This document shows, piece by piece, positions 26,701 to 34,151 of a stretch of 64,000 bases of DNA. This stretch comes from Lewinellaceae bacterium (GTDB taxonomy: Bacteria; Bacteroidota; Bacteroidia; Chitinophagales; Saprospiraceae). The position numbers and the translations under genes are program-made. The stretch's first letter is position 1, and each line of letters starts with the position of its first letter. Location: contig JACJXW010000004.1 of assembly GCA_020636405.1 (NCBI GenBank), positions 1,116,001 to 1,180,000 on the forward strand, in the 5' to 3' direction. Under the pieces are notes generated by a model. It was not told the origin of the DNA and made no database searches. It saw only the letters and a list, made by a program, of their open reading frames with translations.

Positions 26701-28553
26701 AGGAAGCCATCCGCCTGGATTCCACTCAACTCGATATGTACCGCATCCGCCAATGGTGCAGCGGGGAAGTGGCGCCGGATACCATCCCTGCCAAGGCCTG
26801 TTATGTGGTCAGTAACGTGCCCAATGAAGTGGCGCTCCGGTCCCGTGTGCTGACGCGGGCCGAGGCCGATGAACTGAACGCCGCCTACGGAACCCCTGAA
26901 TGGAGCAAATTGCGGGTCAATATAGAAACGAAAATAAAACCCATCGCCCTCGGTGAGGAAGTGCAACTGCTGGAAGAAGGGCCGGATTATTATCGGGTAC
27001 GCTCCAAAGGCGTAGAGGGGTATATCATTAAAACCTATAAAGGCAGCCCGGTGCTGTTGCCCTGTGCCGAAAGCCCAAAGGCAGTCGGCGAGCCCGCCCC
27101 GCTGGAAAAAAAGAAAATACCATCGGTAAGAGTTCCAGGTAAAAGTCCCAGGATGGTGGTAAAGCCGCTGTTGGTGCCAGTTGATCCGGACAATAAACTA
27201 AGCGGAAAGGCCAGCCCCGACGCTTCCAATCCTGATATCTCACAACGGGCCTACACCTCCCGCTACCTCTGGTGCCTGGACAACCCTCATGGCAACGATA
27301 CGCCCGGCAAGCGGTCGCCCGTCTTCGACGACGGTAAGACCCAGCTTTTCGAGTACGAGCTCAGCCGCGATGTCGTCGACCGCATCATCCGCCGCCTCGA
27401 CGAAATTGGCGTGCCGTACTACCGCATAGTACCGGAAGCGGAAGACATCAGCCTGCAGGAACGCGCCCGAAGGATCAACAATGAGAAAAGCCAACTGCCC
27501 AAATTATCTGTTTCGGTACATTTCAACGCCGGCCCGCCGCAGGGGAAGGACCCGTCAACGGATTGGGCGCATGAAAGCCTGAAGGGAGCGGAAGCCTGGT
27601 ATTACAGCGCTTCACAGGACGGACGCCGCCTGGGAGCCATCTTCCTGGAAAAGGTGATCCGCAAAACAGAGCTCCGGAACCGCTACCTGAAATCCAAAGA
27701 AGGCAGTACGGAGTTTTACCTGCTGCGCAACGTCAATTCTCCCGTCACCCAGGTCGAGAACGGCTTCTACAACAACCGCGCCGACGCCGCCCTGCTGGCC
27801 CAGCCCGCCTTTCGCCAGCGCCTGGCCGACGCCTACGTGGAGGCCATACTGGCCATCGACGCCTACGGCCTGGAGAAAACGCCCGCTCCCCTTATCGATG
27901 AAAGGGACAGCGACGCGGACGGCGTGCCCAACGACGGCGACCTGTGCCCCTTCACCGCCGGCCCGGCCGACAACAAGGGCTGCCCGGTGGAGGAACAAAA
28001 GCCGGAACCGCAGCCCCCGTCACAACAACAAGGAAAGCTGGATGAATTTCCGAGGACTGGCCAGGTGACGGGGCGCGACAGGGCCTACCGGACGGTACAG
28101 TTTGAAGCAGGCGGGCCTACCTGGATGGCCGAAAACCTGGATATTGAAGTGAAGAATTCCTGGTGCTACGACAACAGCCCCAAAAACTGTGCGCAGTACG
28201 GCCGGTTGTATACCTGGGAGACAGCGCAGGAGGCTTGCCGGCAATTGGGGGCGGGCTGGCGGCTGCCGACGGATGAGGAGTGGGGGGCGCTGAGGGATAG
28301 GTATGGAGGGAAAACAAAGGCCTATTCTGCTCTTATAAGTTTAGGGAATAGTAGGTTCTATGCGGTCCTTGGTGGTTACAGGAATCCTGATGGCAGCTTT
28401 GAAAACCTTGGAATAGGCGGCTCCTATTGGAGTGGGACACAGCGGAGCGAGCAGAACGGATGGTACTATAACTTGAGTGGCTACTATTCCACGGTAGACC
28501 GCGATTACTCCCTTAAGTCGTTCGGCCTCAGCTGCCGCTGTATACAGGACTGA
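23772..28553 (+). CDS. Giant vWA-like / SH3b / Amidase_3 / TSP3 / FISUMP fusion protein
   Basis: 1593 residues. Order: N-terminal domain typical of MoxR-linked vWA proteins (1-100: LRAEGYPLGTGQQLRVQELL, SNPKEQARFYELFEQ); membrane helix 103-122; periplasmic beta domain; helix about 277-297; divergent vWA-like core (from about 379, LLLIDQQSSRNH, metal site degraded); helix about 733-751; tetratricopeptide-like helices near 875; SH3b (about 1046-1096); Amidase_3 (about 1160-1370) with zinc ligands in NPHGND, FEYE and SVHFNA and the catalytic Glu in QVENGF; TSP3 calcium repeats (DSDADGVPNDGDLC); and a C-terminal FISUMP domain (about 1430-1593) ending SCRCIQD. It is likely a MoxR-controlled envelope protein able to cut peptidoglycan. 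The number of joined modules is exceptional. Confidence 0.8.
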   Translation: MPHPGTHHHLLAELLTTLRAEGYPLGTGQQLRVQELLSRLPEDTTVEEMPFLLAPLFASNPKEQARFYELFEQCRRRTEAFYKEIEREERAEPDHQERRYRGLIWLLVLLLLIPPAIVIYRLTQPVGRPFIEKPFQVQAGGQAQACLEDSTDLKGFGTPESWEVVYPGLGNLGTFFVDTPQCLTYIAQDLIYGQDSVVLEWSNAEGRKLLVHYKPIVVLPEEPASDTSSTAELFEPELPAYNFEEKGYPFSHDPLAFMVQAPSPLRQFLAKNFYWLKWGGLLLFTTLLLAVLFYRAYRRRKLIAELEANNKPPYAWNIRIEGAEAVHLGDDFSFLLNLIRQRTGSEAFQLDVPRTIGATIEQGGMPTFRFFQQTQPPEYLLLIDQQSSRNHRARLLDMLFRVFHANEVLIERFFYDNDPRVCYNEAYPEGVPLAEIQQRYAGSRLIVAGYGIALLNKLTGKPEPWSRLFSAWKYRLLLTPRPTDSWGKRERRLEEIFTLLPLSMQSLLFWLQELEMEEDARFDTWPDRVKDAPRAPIELNGALAPSLQGHFSEPMLQWIAACAIYPALHWDLTLYLGQQLSIDGENLLTVENLLRLTRLSWFTEGRIPPSGRISLLSWMETEHPQLLERLRAQVADILQQNPPPSDSAAFEDYRMNVALNEWLTTKNKSRKKELEQELGRLMEAGAEADITVIKQLQRERHPLDFIVPDAWKKFLHPHGLPGLGWRGEWRDVLRWALPLWIPALLLTAWPWDIKLSECNGPLVEYRLDGKEFLLCLSDELGLAAMLEEHTKVAVAFDSLPGANAVNRNVLNWLEGQGATVELPLSEFNLKAGWSWQANQLKRWGEGRVEVSGEVFTLSGSGETAIPASWQAEYRSNMAVAYYNKGVELYQAGSLYFDLSPERRQAQFREGLDEWKKVKDGTSTLAPDAQQSMLRTFERLGLREASQLEEGQVTAETLLNSFEQVLAEGQAKVCAYFQEAIRLDSTQLDMYRIRQWCSGEVAPDTIPAKACYVVSNVPNEVALRSRVLTRAEADELNAAYGTPEWSKLRVNIETKIKPIALGEEVQLLEEGPDYYRVRSKGVEGYIIKTYKGSPVLLPCAESPKAVGEPAPLEKKKIPSVRVPGKSPRMVVKPLLVPVDPDNKLSGKASPDASNPDISQRAYTSRYLWCLDNPHGNDTPGKRSPVFDDGKTQLFEYELSRDVVDRIIRRLDEIGVPYYRIVPEAEDISLQERARRINNEKSQLPKLSVSVHFNAGPPQGKDPSTDWAHESLKGAEAWYYSASQDGRRLGAIFLEKVIRKTELRNRYLKSKEGSTEFYLLRNVNSPVTQVENGFYNNRADAALLAQPAFRQRLADAYVEAILAIDAYGLEKTPAPLIDERDSDADGVPNDGDLCPFTAGPADNKGCPVEEQKPEPQPPSQQQGKLDEFPRTGQVTGRDRAYRTVQFEAGGPTWMAENLDIEVKNSWCYDNSPKNCAQYGRLYTWETAQEACRQLGAGWRLPTDEEWGALRDRYGGKTKAYSALISLGNSRFYAVLGGYRNPDGSFENLGIGGSYWSGTQRSEQNGWYYNLSGYYSTVDRDYSLKSFGLSCRCIQD

Positions 28554-28625
28554 TTTTTTTCCAAAAGGAAAAAATCTTGTCTATTGTTTTTTTGACAATT
28601 AATTCACCTGTGGTTGTACACGGTC

Positions 28626-28770
28626 AAAAGTGCCGGGCTCCACATTAAGCGGCAATTTTCCATTGCCGCTTAATTTTTACGGCGACTCAACAATTTTCCA
28701 TTGCCGCTAAAAAGTGCCGGGTTCCACATTAAGCGGCAATTTACCATTGCCGCTTAATTTTTACGGCGAC
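28626..28770. repeat. REP-like 61-bp direct repeats with 12-bp hairpins
   Basis: Two 61-bp copies (28626-28686 and 28710-28770) differ at two positions. Each contains TTAAGCGGCAAT, a 5-nt loop and the complement ATTGCCGCTTAA (first copy 28645-28673). A half copy (AATTTTCCATTGCCGCT) lies between them at about 28691-28708. Confidence 0.9.
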
Positions 28771-28892
28771 AACATTTCAAACAGCTTCTTCTTACACTGT
28801 GATGTACCGCAGGTAATGATAAAATCAGAGTATTCGATTTTGCTGCCTGTTGTCTGCTGTTGGTTTCAGGGCTGCTCCAGTTGCACCACGAA

Positions 28893-28939
28893 CTTAGGCG
28901 CTAATGGGAAATTAGCGCCTAAGGAAATTAGCGCCTAAG
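28893..28939. terminator. 13-bp hairpin with extra arm copy, between convergent genes
   Basis: CTTAGGCGCTAAT (28893-28905), loop GGGAA, ATTAGCGCCTAAG (28911-28923), then a second copy of the right arm at 28927-28939. Two alternative hairpins are possible. It lies 5 bp from the stop of the minus-strand lipoprotein gene. The rest of 28554-28943 holds only the REP-like repeats. Confidence 0.6.
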
Positions 28940-28943
28940 GGGG

Positions 28944-29426
28944 TTATTGCTGCACCGCCTGATACATCCGTTCCACCTCTTCCTGTGAGAAGGTGCCCAG
29001 CAGCCCGGTCTGGAAGGTGATCTCCAGGTCGCCCTGCAGGACGATGTAGCGGAAGCCGTAGCTGGTATTGCTGCTATCGATGGCCATTTTATAGATGAAG
29101 CCGTCTTCCTCTTCGCTGATAATCTGCTCGAAGTAGCGGATGCTCTTGACATCCGCCAGCTGTTCGGCCTTCAGCCGGGCGATGTCGCTGGTCTCGGCCT
29201 GGGTGGCGAAGACCTGTACGTTGTAATTGTCCGCCCCGCGGATGGTGATGTCTCGGATCAGGCCGCCGCCCAGGTCGTCGGCCTTGATCACGGCGGAGTC
29301 GGGCGCCATGATGGTGACAGGCACGCCGAAGGAAAGGAGGTCGGTTTCTTTAAGGCCGCCGCCCGGCTCGCTCTGGCAGGCGGCGAAGAAAAGGGCGATA
29401 AGGGAGAAGAGGAGTGTCTTTTTCAT
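28944..29426 (-). CDS. Hypothetical lipoprotein
   Basis: 160 residues with a clear lipoprotein signal (MKKTLLFSLIALFFAAC). The mature part is an alpha/beta domain with strands VPVTIMAPDSAVIKAD, DITIRGADNYNVQVFA, FIYKMAI and YGFRYIVLQGDLEITF, ending in a helix (SQEEVERMYQAVQQ). No catalytic motif is visible and I do not recognise the family. It is probably anchored in the periplasm or on the cell surface. It is divergent from recN and converges with the giant fusion gene; no partner is suggested by context. Confidence 0.8.
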   Translation of the reverse strand: MKKTLLFSLIALFFAACQSEPGGGLKETDLLSFGVPVTIMAPDSAVIKADDLGGGLIRDITIRGADNYNVQVFATQAETSDIARLKAEQLADVKSIRYFEQIISEEEDGFIYKMAIDSSNTSYGFRYIVLQGDLEITFQTGLLGTFSQEEVERMYQAVQQ

Positions 29427-29498
29427 TGTCGTGTAATTTCATAGATTTTCTGGAGGCAAAATAATGGTTTTGTTCCAGGTTTAAGAACTTGGCCTGAT

Positions 29499-29600
29499 GG
29501 AGGCTGGAGGAAGTTCTCCAAACCTTTTGGAACCTCACCACTTTCCAGCCTCCTAACATCCCCACTTTCCAACCTCCCCCCTTCCGCACATCCCTACTTC
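29499..29600. repeat. Intergenic word array between lipoprotein and recN genes
   Basis: GGAGGCTGGA (29499-29508) is mirrored by TCCAGCCTCC (29544-29553) across a 35-nt spacer. The right side repeats the word CCACTTTCCA(G/A)CCTCC and ends with related C/T-rich words. Confidence 0.6.
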
Positions 29601-29683
29601 CGATTTCCGCTTCCCAATGCGGGTGTATATCATCAAAACGATTAACTTTGCCCAGAATTTTTTTCTCCGTCGGAAAGGAAAAT

Positions 29684-31351
29684 ATGATCAAGAGCCTACA
29701 GATACGAAACTACGCGATCATTGAGGAGCTGGAGATGGACTTCTCCAAAGGGCTAACCATTGTAACCGGGGAGACCGGCGCCGGTAAATCCATTCTGCTG
29801 GGCGCCCTGGGGCTTATTATGGGCAAGCGGGCGGACATCAAATCGCTTTACAACCTGGAGGACAAATGTGTGGTGGAGGCCCACTTCGACGTGAGCCGCT
29901 ACGGTATTAAGCAGTTCTTCGAAGAGAATGACCTCGACTATGAGGACAATATGGTCATCCGCCGGGAGATCACGCCTGCCGGTAAATCGCGGGCTTTCGT
30001 CAACGATACGCCGGTGACCCTCAACATCCTGCAGGATCTCAGCTCTACCCTGGTTGACCTGCACCAGCAGTTCGATAACCTGGACATCCATCAGGTATCT
30101 TTCCAACTGCGCCTGCTCGATGCGCTGGCGGACAATAAGGGGCGGCTGCAAGAATACCAACGCGGGTTTGCCGAATACCAGTCGCACCGCCGCCGCCTGG
30201 CGGAGCTCGTCCGCCGCAATCAGAGCGCTGCCAAAGAGTTCGATTTTCTCAACTTTCAACTGGAAGAGTTCAGCGCCGCCGTGCTTAAGGCTGGGGAGCA
30301 GGAAGAACTGGAGGAAGAACTCACCCGCCTGGCCAACGCCGAAGACATCAAGAAGACCCTGGCAGGGGCGTTCCAGCAACTGAGCGAGAGCGAAGTGTCG
30401 GTGATCGGCCAACTCGAAGAGGTTGCTCAGGCCCTGAAAACCGTCCGGAAGTTCGACCCCCGCCTGGAGCAGTTCTTCGAGCGTTTCGATAGCGTGCTGG
30501 TAGAGTTGAATGACCTCTCCCAGGAATTTGAAAGCATCGCCGAAGAGACCGAGCACGACCCCGAACGCATCATGCAGGTGCAGCAACGCCTCGACATGAT
30601 CTATCGCCTGCAGAATAAACATCAGGTAGCTTCTATCGAAGAGCTGCTCGAAATACAGGAGAGCCTGCAAAAACAGCTGAACGACATCAGCGACCTCAGC
30701 AATGAGATCGCCACCCTGGAAAAACAGGTTCAGCAACTGGAGGGAAACCTCCGGGCCCAGGCGGAAGAGCTAAGCCGCCGCCGCCATGCTGTGGTAGGTG
30801 GATTTGAGAACAAAGTGGAACAAATGCTGGCCCAGCTGGCTATGGAACATGCGCGCATCAAAGCGGAATTCGCCCACCTGGAGGAATTGGGGCCCACCGG
30901 TTTCGATGAGGTCAATTTCCTGTTCGCGGCCAATATGGGCAGCCGGCTCCAATTGATCAAGGACGTGGCTTCCGGCGGCGAGCTGTCGCGCCTGACACTG
31001 GTGGTTAAATCCCTGGTGGCCAGCGCTATCCCGCTGCCTACGCTGATCTTCGACGAGATCGACACCGGAATTTCCGGCGATGTGGCCCTCAAGATGGGCA
31101 ATATCCTGCGCAGGCTGAGCGATGGGCATCAGGTTATTTCCATCACGCACTCTCCACAGATCGCTTCCAAGGCCGATGTGCATTACTTTGTGTACAAGCG
31201 CATAAAAGAAGGGCGGACGATCACCGAGTTGCGCAACCTGGAACTGGAAGAGCGCATTCATGCCATCGCCACGATGCTGAGCCAGAGCCCGCCCAGCGAT
31301 TCAGCTATTGCCAATGCGCGGGAGTTGCTGAAGGTAGGGGGGAGATTATGA
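29684..31351 (+). CDS. recN: DNA repair protein RecN
   Basis: 555 residues from the ATG at 29684 (MIKSLQIRNYAIIEELEMDF), preceded by GGAAAGGAAAAT. RecN is an SMC-like ATPase used in double-strand-break repair. Walker A is GETGAGKSI, then a split coiled-coil region (about 160-380), the signature SGGELSRL, Walker B LIFDEIDTGISGDVA and the D-loop/switch His in ITHSPQIASKAD. Length and motif order are standard. It is followed at 178 bp by fabI on the same strand, with a word-repeat stretch at 31351-31395 between them. Confidence 0.96.
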   Translation: MIKSLQIRNYAIIEELEMDFSKGLTIVTGETGAGKSILLGALGLIMGKRADIKSLYNLEDKCVVEAHFDVSRYGIKQFFEENDLDYEDNMVIRREITPAGKSRAFVNDTPVTLNILQDLSSTLVDLHQQFDNLDIHQVSFQLRLLDALADNKGRLQEYQRGFAEYQSHRRRLAELVRRNQSAAKEFDFLNFQLEEFSAAVLKAGEQEELEEELTRLANAEDIKKTLAGAFQQLSESEVSVIGQLEEVAQALKTVRKFDPRLEQFFERFDSVLVELNDLSQEFESIAEETEHDPERIMQVQQRLDMIYRLQNKHQVASIEELLEIQESLQKQLNDISDLSNEIATLEKQVQQLEGNLRAQAEELSRRRHAVVGGFENKVEQMLAQLAMEHARIKAEFAHLEELGPTGFDEVNFLFAANMGSRLQLIKDVASGGELSRLTLVVKSLVASAIPLPTLIFDEIDTGISGDVALKMGNILRRLSDGHQVISITHSPQIASKADVHYFVYKRIKEGRTITELRNLELEERIHAIATMLSQSPPSDSAIANARELLKVGGRL

Positions 31352-31528
31352 TTTGTGATGTTTGATTTATTATTTATGATGTTTTGAATAACGATGTTTG
31401 GCCCGGTTTGGATAGAGGTGGTGGGCGAAGGCTGATCATCGATGTAAAGGAAAAACTTAAACGACAACCTCTCACAGGAAATAGCCCCCTCCCTTGGAGG
31501 GGGTTGGGGGAGGCTAAAAGTAAATAAA

Positions 31529-32332
31529 ATGAGTAACAACCTGCTAAAAGGAAAAAGGGGCGTCATTTTCGGCGCGCTCGACGACAAATCCATTGCCTGG
31601 AAAGTAGCTGAGCGCTGTGTGGAAGAAGGCGCCACGATCACCCTGACCAATGCGCCCGTAGCCATGCGCTTCGGTGAGATCCAGAAACTGGGCGAAAAGC
31701 TCCATGCAGAGGTTATTCCTGCTGACGCTACCAGCCTGGAAGACCTGGAGGCCCTTTTCCAAAAATCGATGGAAGCCATGGGAGGCAAGATCGACTTTGT
31801 TCTGCACTCCATCGGTATGTCGCTTAATGTGCGCAAAAAGAAAGAATATACAGACCTGAACTACGACTGGATGCAGAAAACCTTCGACATCTCTGCTATC
31901 TCTTTCCATAAAGTCATGCAGACGCTGTGGAAGATGGAAGCGATGAACGACGGGGGCTCCATTTTGGCGCTGACCTATATCGCTGCACAGCGTACTTTCC
32001 CCGATTACAGTGAGATGGCAGAATCAAAAGCATTGCTGGAATCTTTCGCCCGTAGCTTTGGCTACCATTTCGGCGAGCGCAACAACGTACGCGTGAATAC
32101 CATCTCTCAGTCGCCTACCAAAACCACAGCCGGCAGCGGTGTGAAAGGTTTTGATGAATTTTTCGACTATGCGGACAAGATGTCCCCTCTGGGCAATGCC
32201 TCTTCTGAATCCTGCGCGGATTATTGCGTCCTGATGTTTTCTGATTTCACCCGTATGGTGACCATGCAAAACCTCTATCATGACGGCGGTTTCTCCAGTA
32301 TGGGCATGAGCCCGAAGGTTTTGGATATGTAG
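31529..32332 (+). CDS. fabI: Enoyl-[acyl-carrier-protein] reductase (NADH)
   Basis: 267 residues. It reduces trans-2-enoyl-ACP in the last step of each fatty-acid elongation cycle. It is a short-chain dehydrogenase fold with N-terminal GKRGVIFGALDDKSIAWKVAE, the FabI-type FVLHSIGMS loop, and the Tyr-x6-Lys active site in YSEMAESK. The C-terminal NLYHDGGFSSMGM is typical of Bacteroidota FabI. It is followed by a word array and then an unrelated T9SS gene, so it is probably monocistronic. Confidence 0.95.
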   Translation: MSNNLLKGKRGVIFGALDDKSIAWKVAERCVEEGATITLTNAPVAMRFGEIQKLGEKLHAEVIPADATSLEDLEALFQKSMEAMGGKIDFVLHSIGMSLNVRKKKEYTDLNYDWMQKTFDISAISFHKVMQTLWKMEAMNDGGSILALTYIAAQRTFPDYSEMAESKALLESFARSFGYHFGERNNVRVNTISQSPTKTTAGSGVKGFDEFFDYADKMSPLGNASSESCADYCVLMFSDFTRMVTMQNLYHDGGFSSMGMSPKVLDM

Positions 32333-32370
32333 GGGAAAAGCGGTTAAATGGTAGTCGCTGAGCGGGGGCC

Positions 32371-32440
32371 GGTTTTTTGGGGTTTCTGGGTTTCTGAGGT
32401 TTCTGGACAGACAACTTAGAAACCCGGAAACCGGGTTCTA
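32371..32440. repeat. Intergenic word array, same words as the four-helix-bundle flanks
   Basis: GGTTTCTGG-type words on the left (32381-32405) and AGAAACCCGGAAACC on the right. GGGTTTCT (32388-32395) pairs with AGAAACCC (32418-32425) across 22 nt. No gene lies inside. Confidence 0.7.
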
Positions 32441-32551
32441 CCATCCTATTCCTTTCCCACCATCTCTCCCTTCTACTTCTGGCTGACAAATCCATAGGCA
32501 AGGGTTCCGTATCTTGGCACCTATTTTTATCCATTCCTAAAAAAGAAATTT

Positions 32552-34003
32552 ATGAAGCTGTTAGTACAACTGGCCCTATTGCTTTTTTGCGTGCCTGCCC
32601 TGCTCCCTGCCCAGCAGCAAGCCAATTTGCTCGGTACGTGGGATGATCCGGGCCTGGTGGGTTCTACCTTTTACGACAATACCTACAATGAAGTGTGGGG
32701 CCTTGCAGTAAACGGCCACGAATATGCCATTGTCGGTTCTACAGCCGGTACACATTTCATCGATGTGACGGACCCCAGCCAGCCTTTTGAGGCCCATTTC
32801 GTCGCCGGCAACTTCCAGGGAGGTGGGGTGATCCACCGCGATTACCACGACCACAACGGCTATCTGTATGCCGTTTGTGATGAAGGGCAGAGCACCCTGC
32901 AGATCATCGACCTGAGCGGCTTGCCTAATGATCTTGAAGTCGTATACGATTCCGGGGATTATATACGCCGGTCCCACAACATCTTCATCGATACTTCTTC
33001 GGCTAAAATGTACGCTTTGGCAACCGCCGGTAATCAAACGGGTTATGCTGCCATGCGCATTTTTGATATTTCCGATCCCACGGATCCTGTTGTGCTGGGC
33101 AGTTACAACAACTTTGGCGGACTGGTTGCCGGCCACGTCCATGATGCCTATGTGCGGGATAACATCGCCTTCCTGAATTGCGGGAACGATGGTTTTGCTA
33201 TTGTCGATTTTTCCGACCCGATCAACCCGCAAACTCTGAGCACGCTGACCGAATATCCTTTCCGGGGCTACAACCATTCCGGTTGGCTATCTGATGATGG
33301 ACAGTACTATTATATGGCGGATGAAACCCACGGCGCTGCCATGAAGGTGATCGATGTGCGCAACCCCTGTGAGCCCGAAGTGGTGAGTACGTTCAACGCT
33401 CAGGTATCCAATCCTTTCAGTATACCGCACAACCAGATCGCAGCCTGCGGCTACCTGTATGTAAGCTATTACTACGAGGGGCTGGTGGTGTACGACATTT
33501 CCGATCCGGCCAACCCTGAAAAAGTATTGTTCTACGATACCTACCCTGAGCCCGATGGGCCCAGCTATAAGGGCGCCTGGGGCATTTACCCTTTCCTGCC
33601 TTCCGGCAATATACTGCTGCTGGATATGCAATCGGGCCTTCATGTGTTTGAAGGCATGGGCGATAACTGCGCCGCCTCCCAGGAGCTGACACCTGTGAAC
33701 CTGGACTGTCTGGGCATCAACAGCACAACAACAACTGAAGGTGTAGAAAGCCTGGAGCTTTTCCCCCAACCGGCTTCCGGCCTCCTGAACGTGCGGGTCG
33801 GCCTGGCGGAAGGCCAAAGGAAGGTTAACGTCCAGCTTTTGGATATCAACGGGCGCCCGGCTCAGCGTTTTGGTACGGAACAATTGCAACCCGGCGCCAA
33901 CCTGCTGAGCTTTGAACTGGACCCTGCCTTGCCGGCGGGTGTGTACCTGCTTCGCCTGCGGGGCGAGGGCGTTCAAGTGGTGAGAAGGGTAATTGTACAG
34001 TGA
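32552..34003 (+). CDS. Choice-of-anchor B / LVIVD-repeat protein with T9SS signal
   Basis: 483 residues. Signal peptide (MKLLVQLALLLFCVPALLPAQQ), then a propeller of LVIVD-type repeats (ISDPTDPVVLGSY, FSDPINPQTLSTL, ISDPANPEKVLFY). The last about 80 residues are a T9SS type-A domain (LELFPQPASGLLNVRV...GVYLLRLRGEGVQVVRRVIVQ). The pattern matches the choice-of-anchor B family seen in Saprospiraceae and related bacteria, whose role is unknown. It is exported and held on the surface or released. A word array and a porin gene follow. Confidence 0.85.
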   Translation: MKLLVQLALLLFCVPALLPAQQQANLLGTWDDPGLVGSTFYDNTYNEVWGLAVNGHEYAIVGSTAGTHFIDVTDPSQPFEAHFVAGNFQGGGVIHRDYHDHNGYLYAVCDEGQSTLQIIDLSGLPNDLEVVYDSGDYIRRSHNIFIDTSSAKMYALATAGNQTGYAAMRIFDISDPTDPVVLGSYNNFGGLVAGHVHDAYVRDNIAFLNCGNDGFAIVDFSDPINPQTLSTLTEYPFRGYNHSGWLSDDGQYYYMADETHGAAMKVIDVRNPCEPEVVSTFNAQVSNPFSIPHNQIAACGYLYVSYYYEGLVVYDISDPANPEKVLFYDTYPEPDGPSYKGAWGIYPFLPSGNILLLDMQSGLHVFEGMGDNCAASQELTPVNLDCLGINSTTTTEGVESLELFPQPASGLLNVRVGLAEGQRKVNVQLLDINGRPAQRFGTEQLQPGANLLSFELDPALPAGVYLLRLRGEGVQVVRRVIVQ

Positions 34004-34018
34004 TAGATACCGTAAAGT

Positions 34019-34110
34019 GGTAATGGTGCATTGGTGCATTGGTGTAATTGTCTCCAGATACCCAGGCGCCAATGCACCATTACCCGAAAGTACGAAAGTA
34101 CGAATACCCA
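34019..34110. repeat. Intergenic word array with perfect 16-bp inverted arms
   Basis: GGTAATGGTGCATTGG (34019-34034) and CCAATGCACCATTACC (34069-34084) enclose 34 nt. The left arm continues with another GTGCATTGGTG word; the right continues with GAAAGTACGAAAGTACGAA (period 9). Confidence 0.85.
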
Positions 34111-34151
34111 ATCCTCTGCGTATCTTTGCCGCCAAACCCGAGATGTGTTTT

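Noticed and set aside
25710..26966. Minus-strand open frame of 418 codons
   Set aside because: Antisense to the giant fusion gene; high GC in this region opens false frames.
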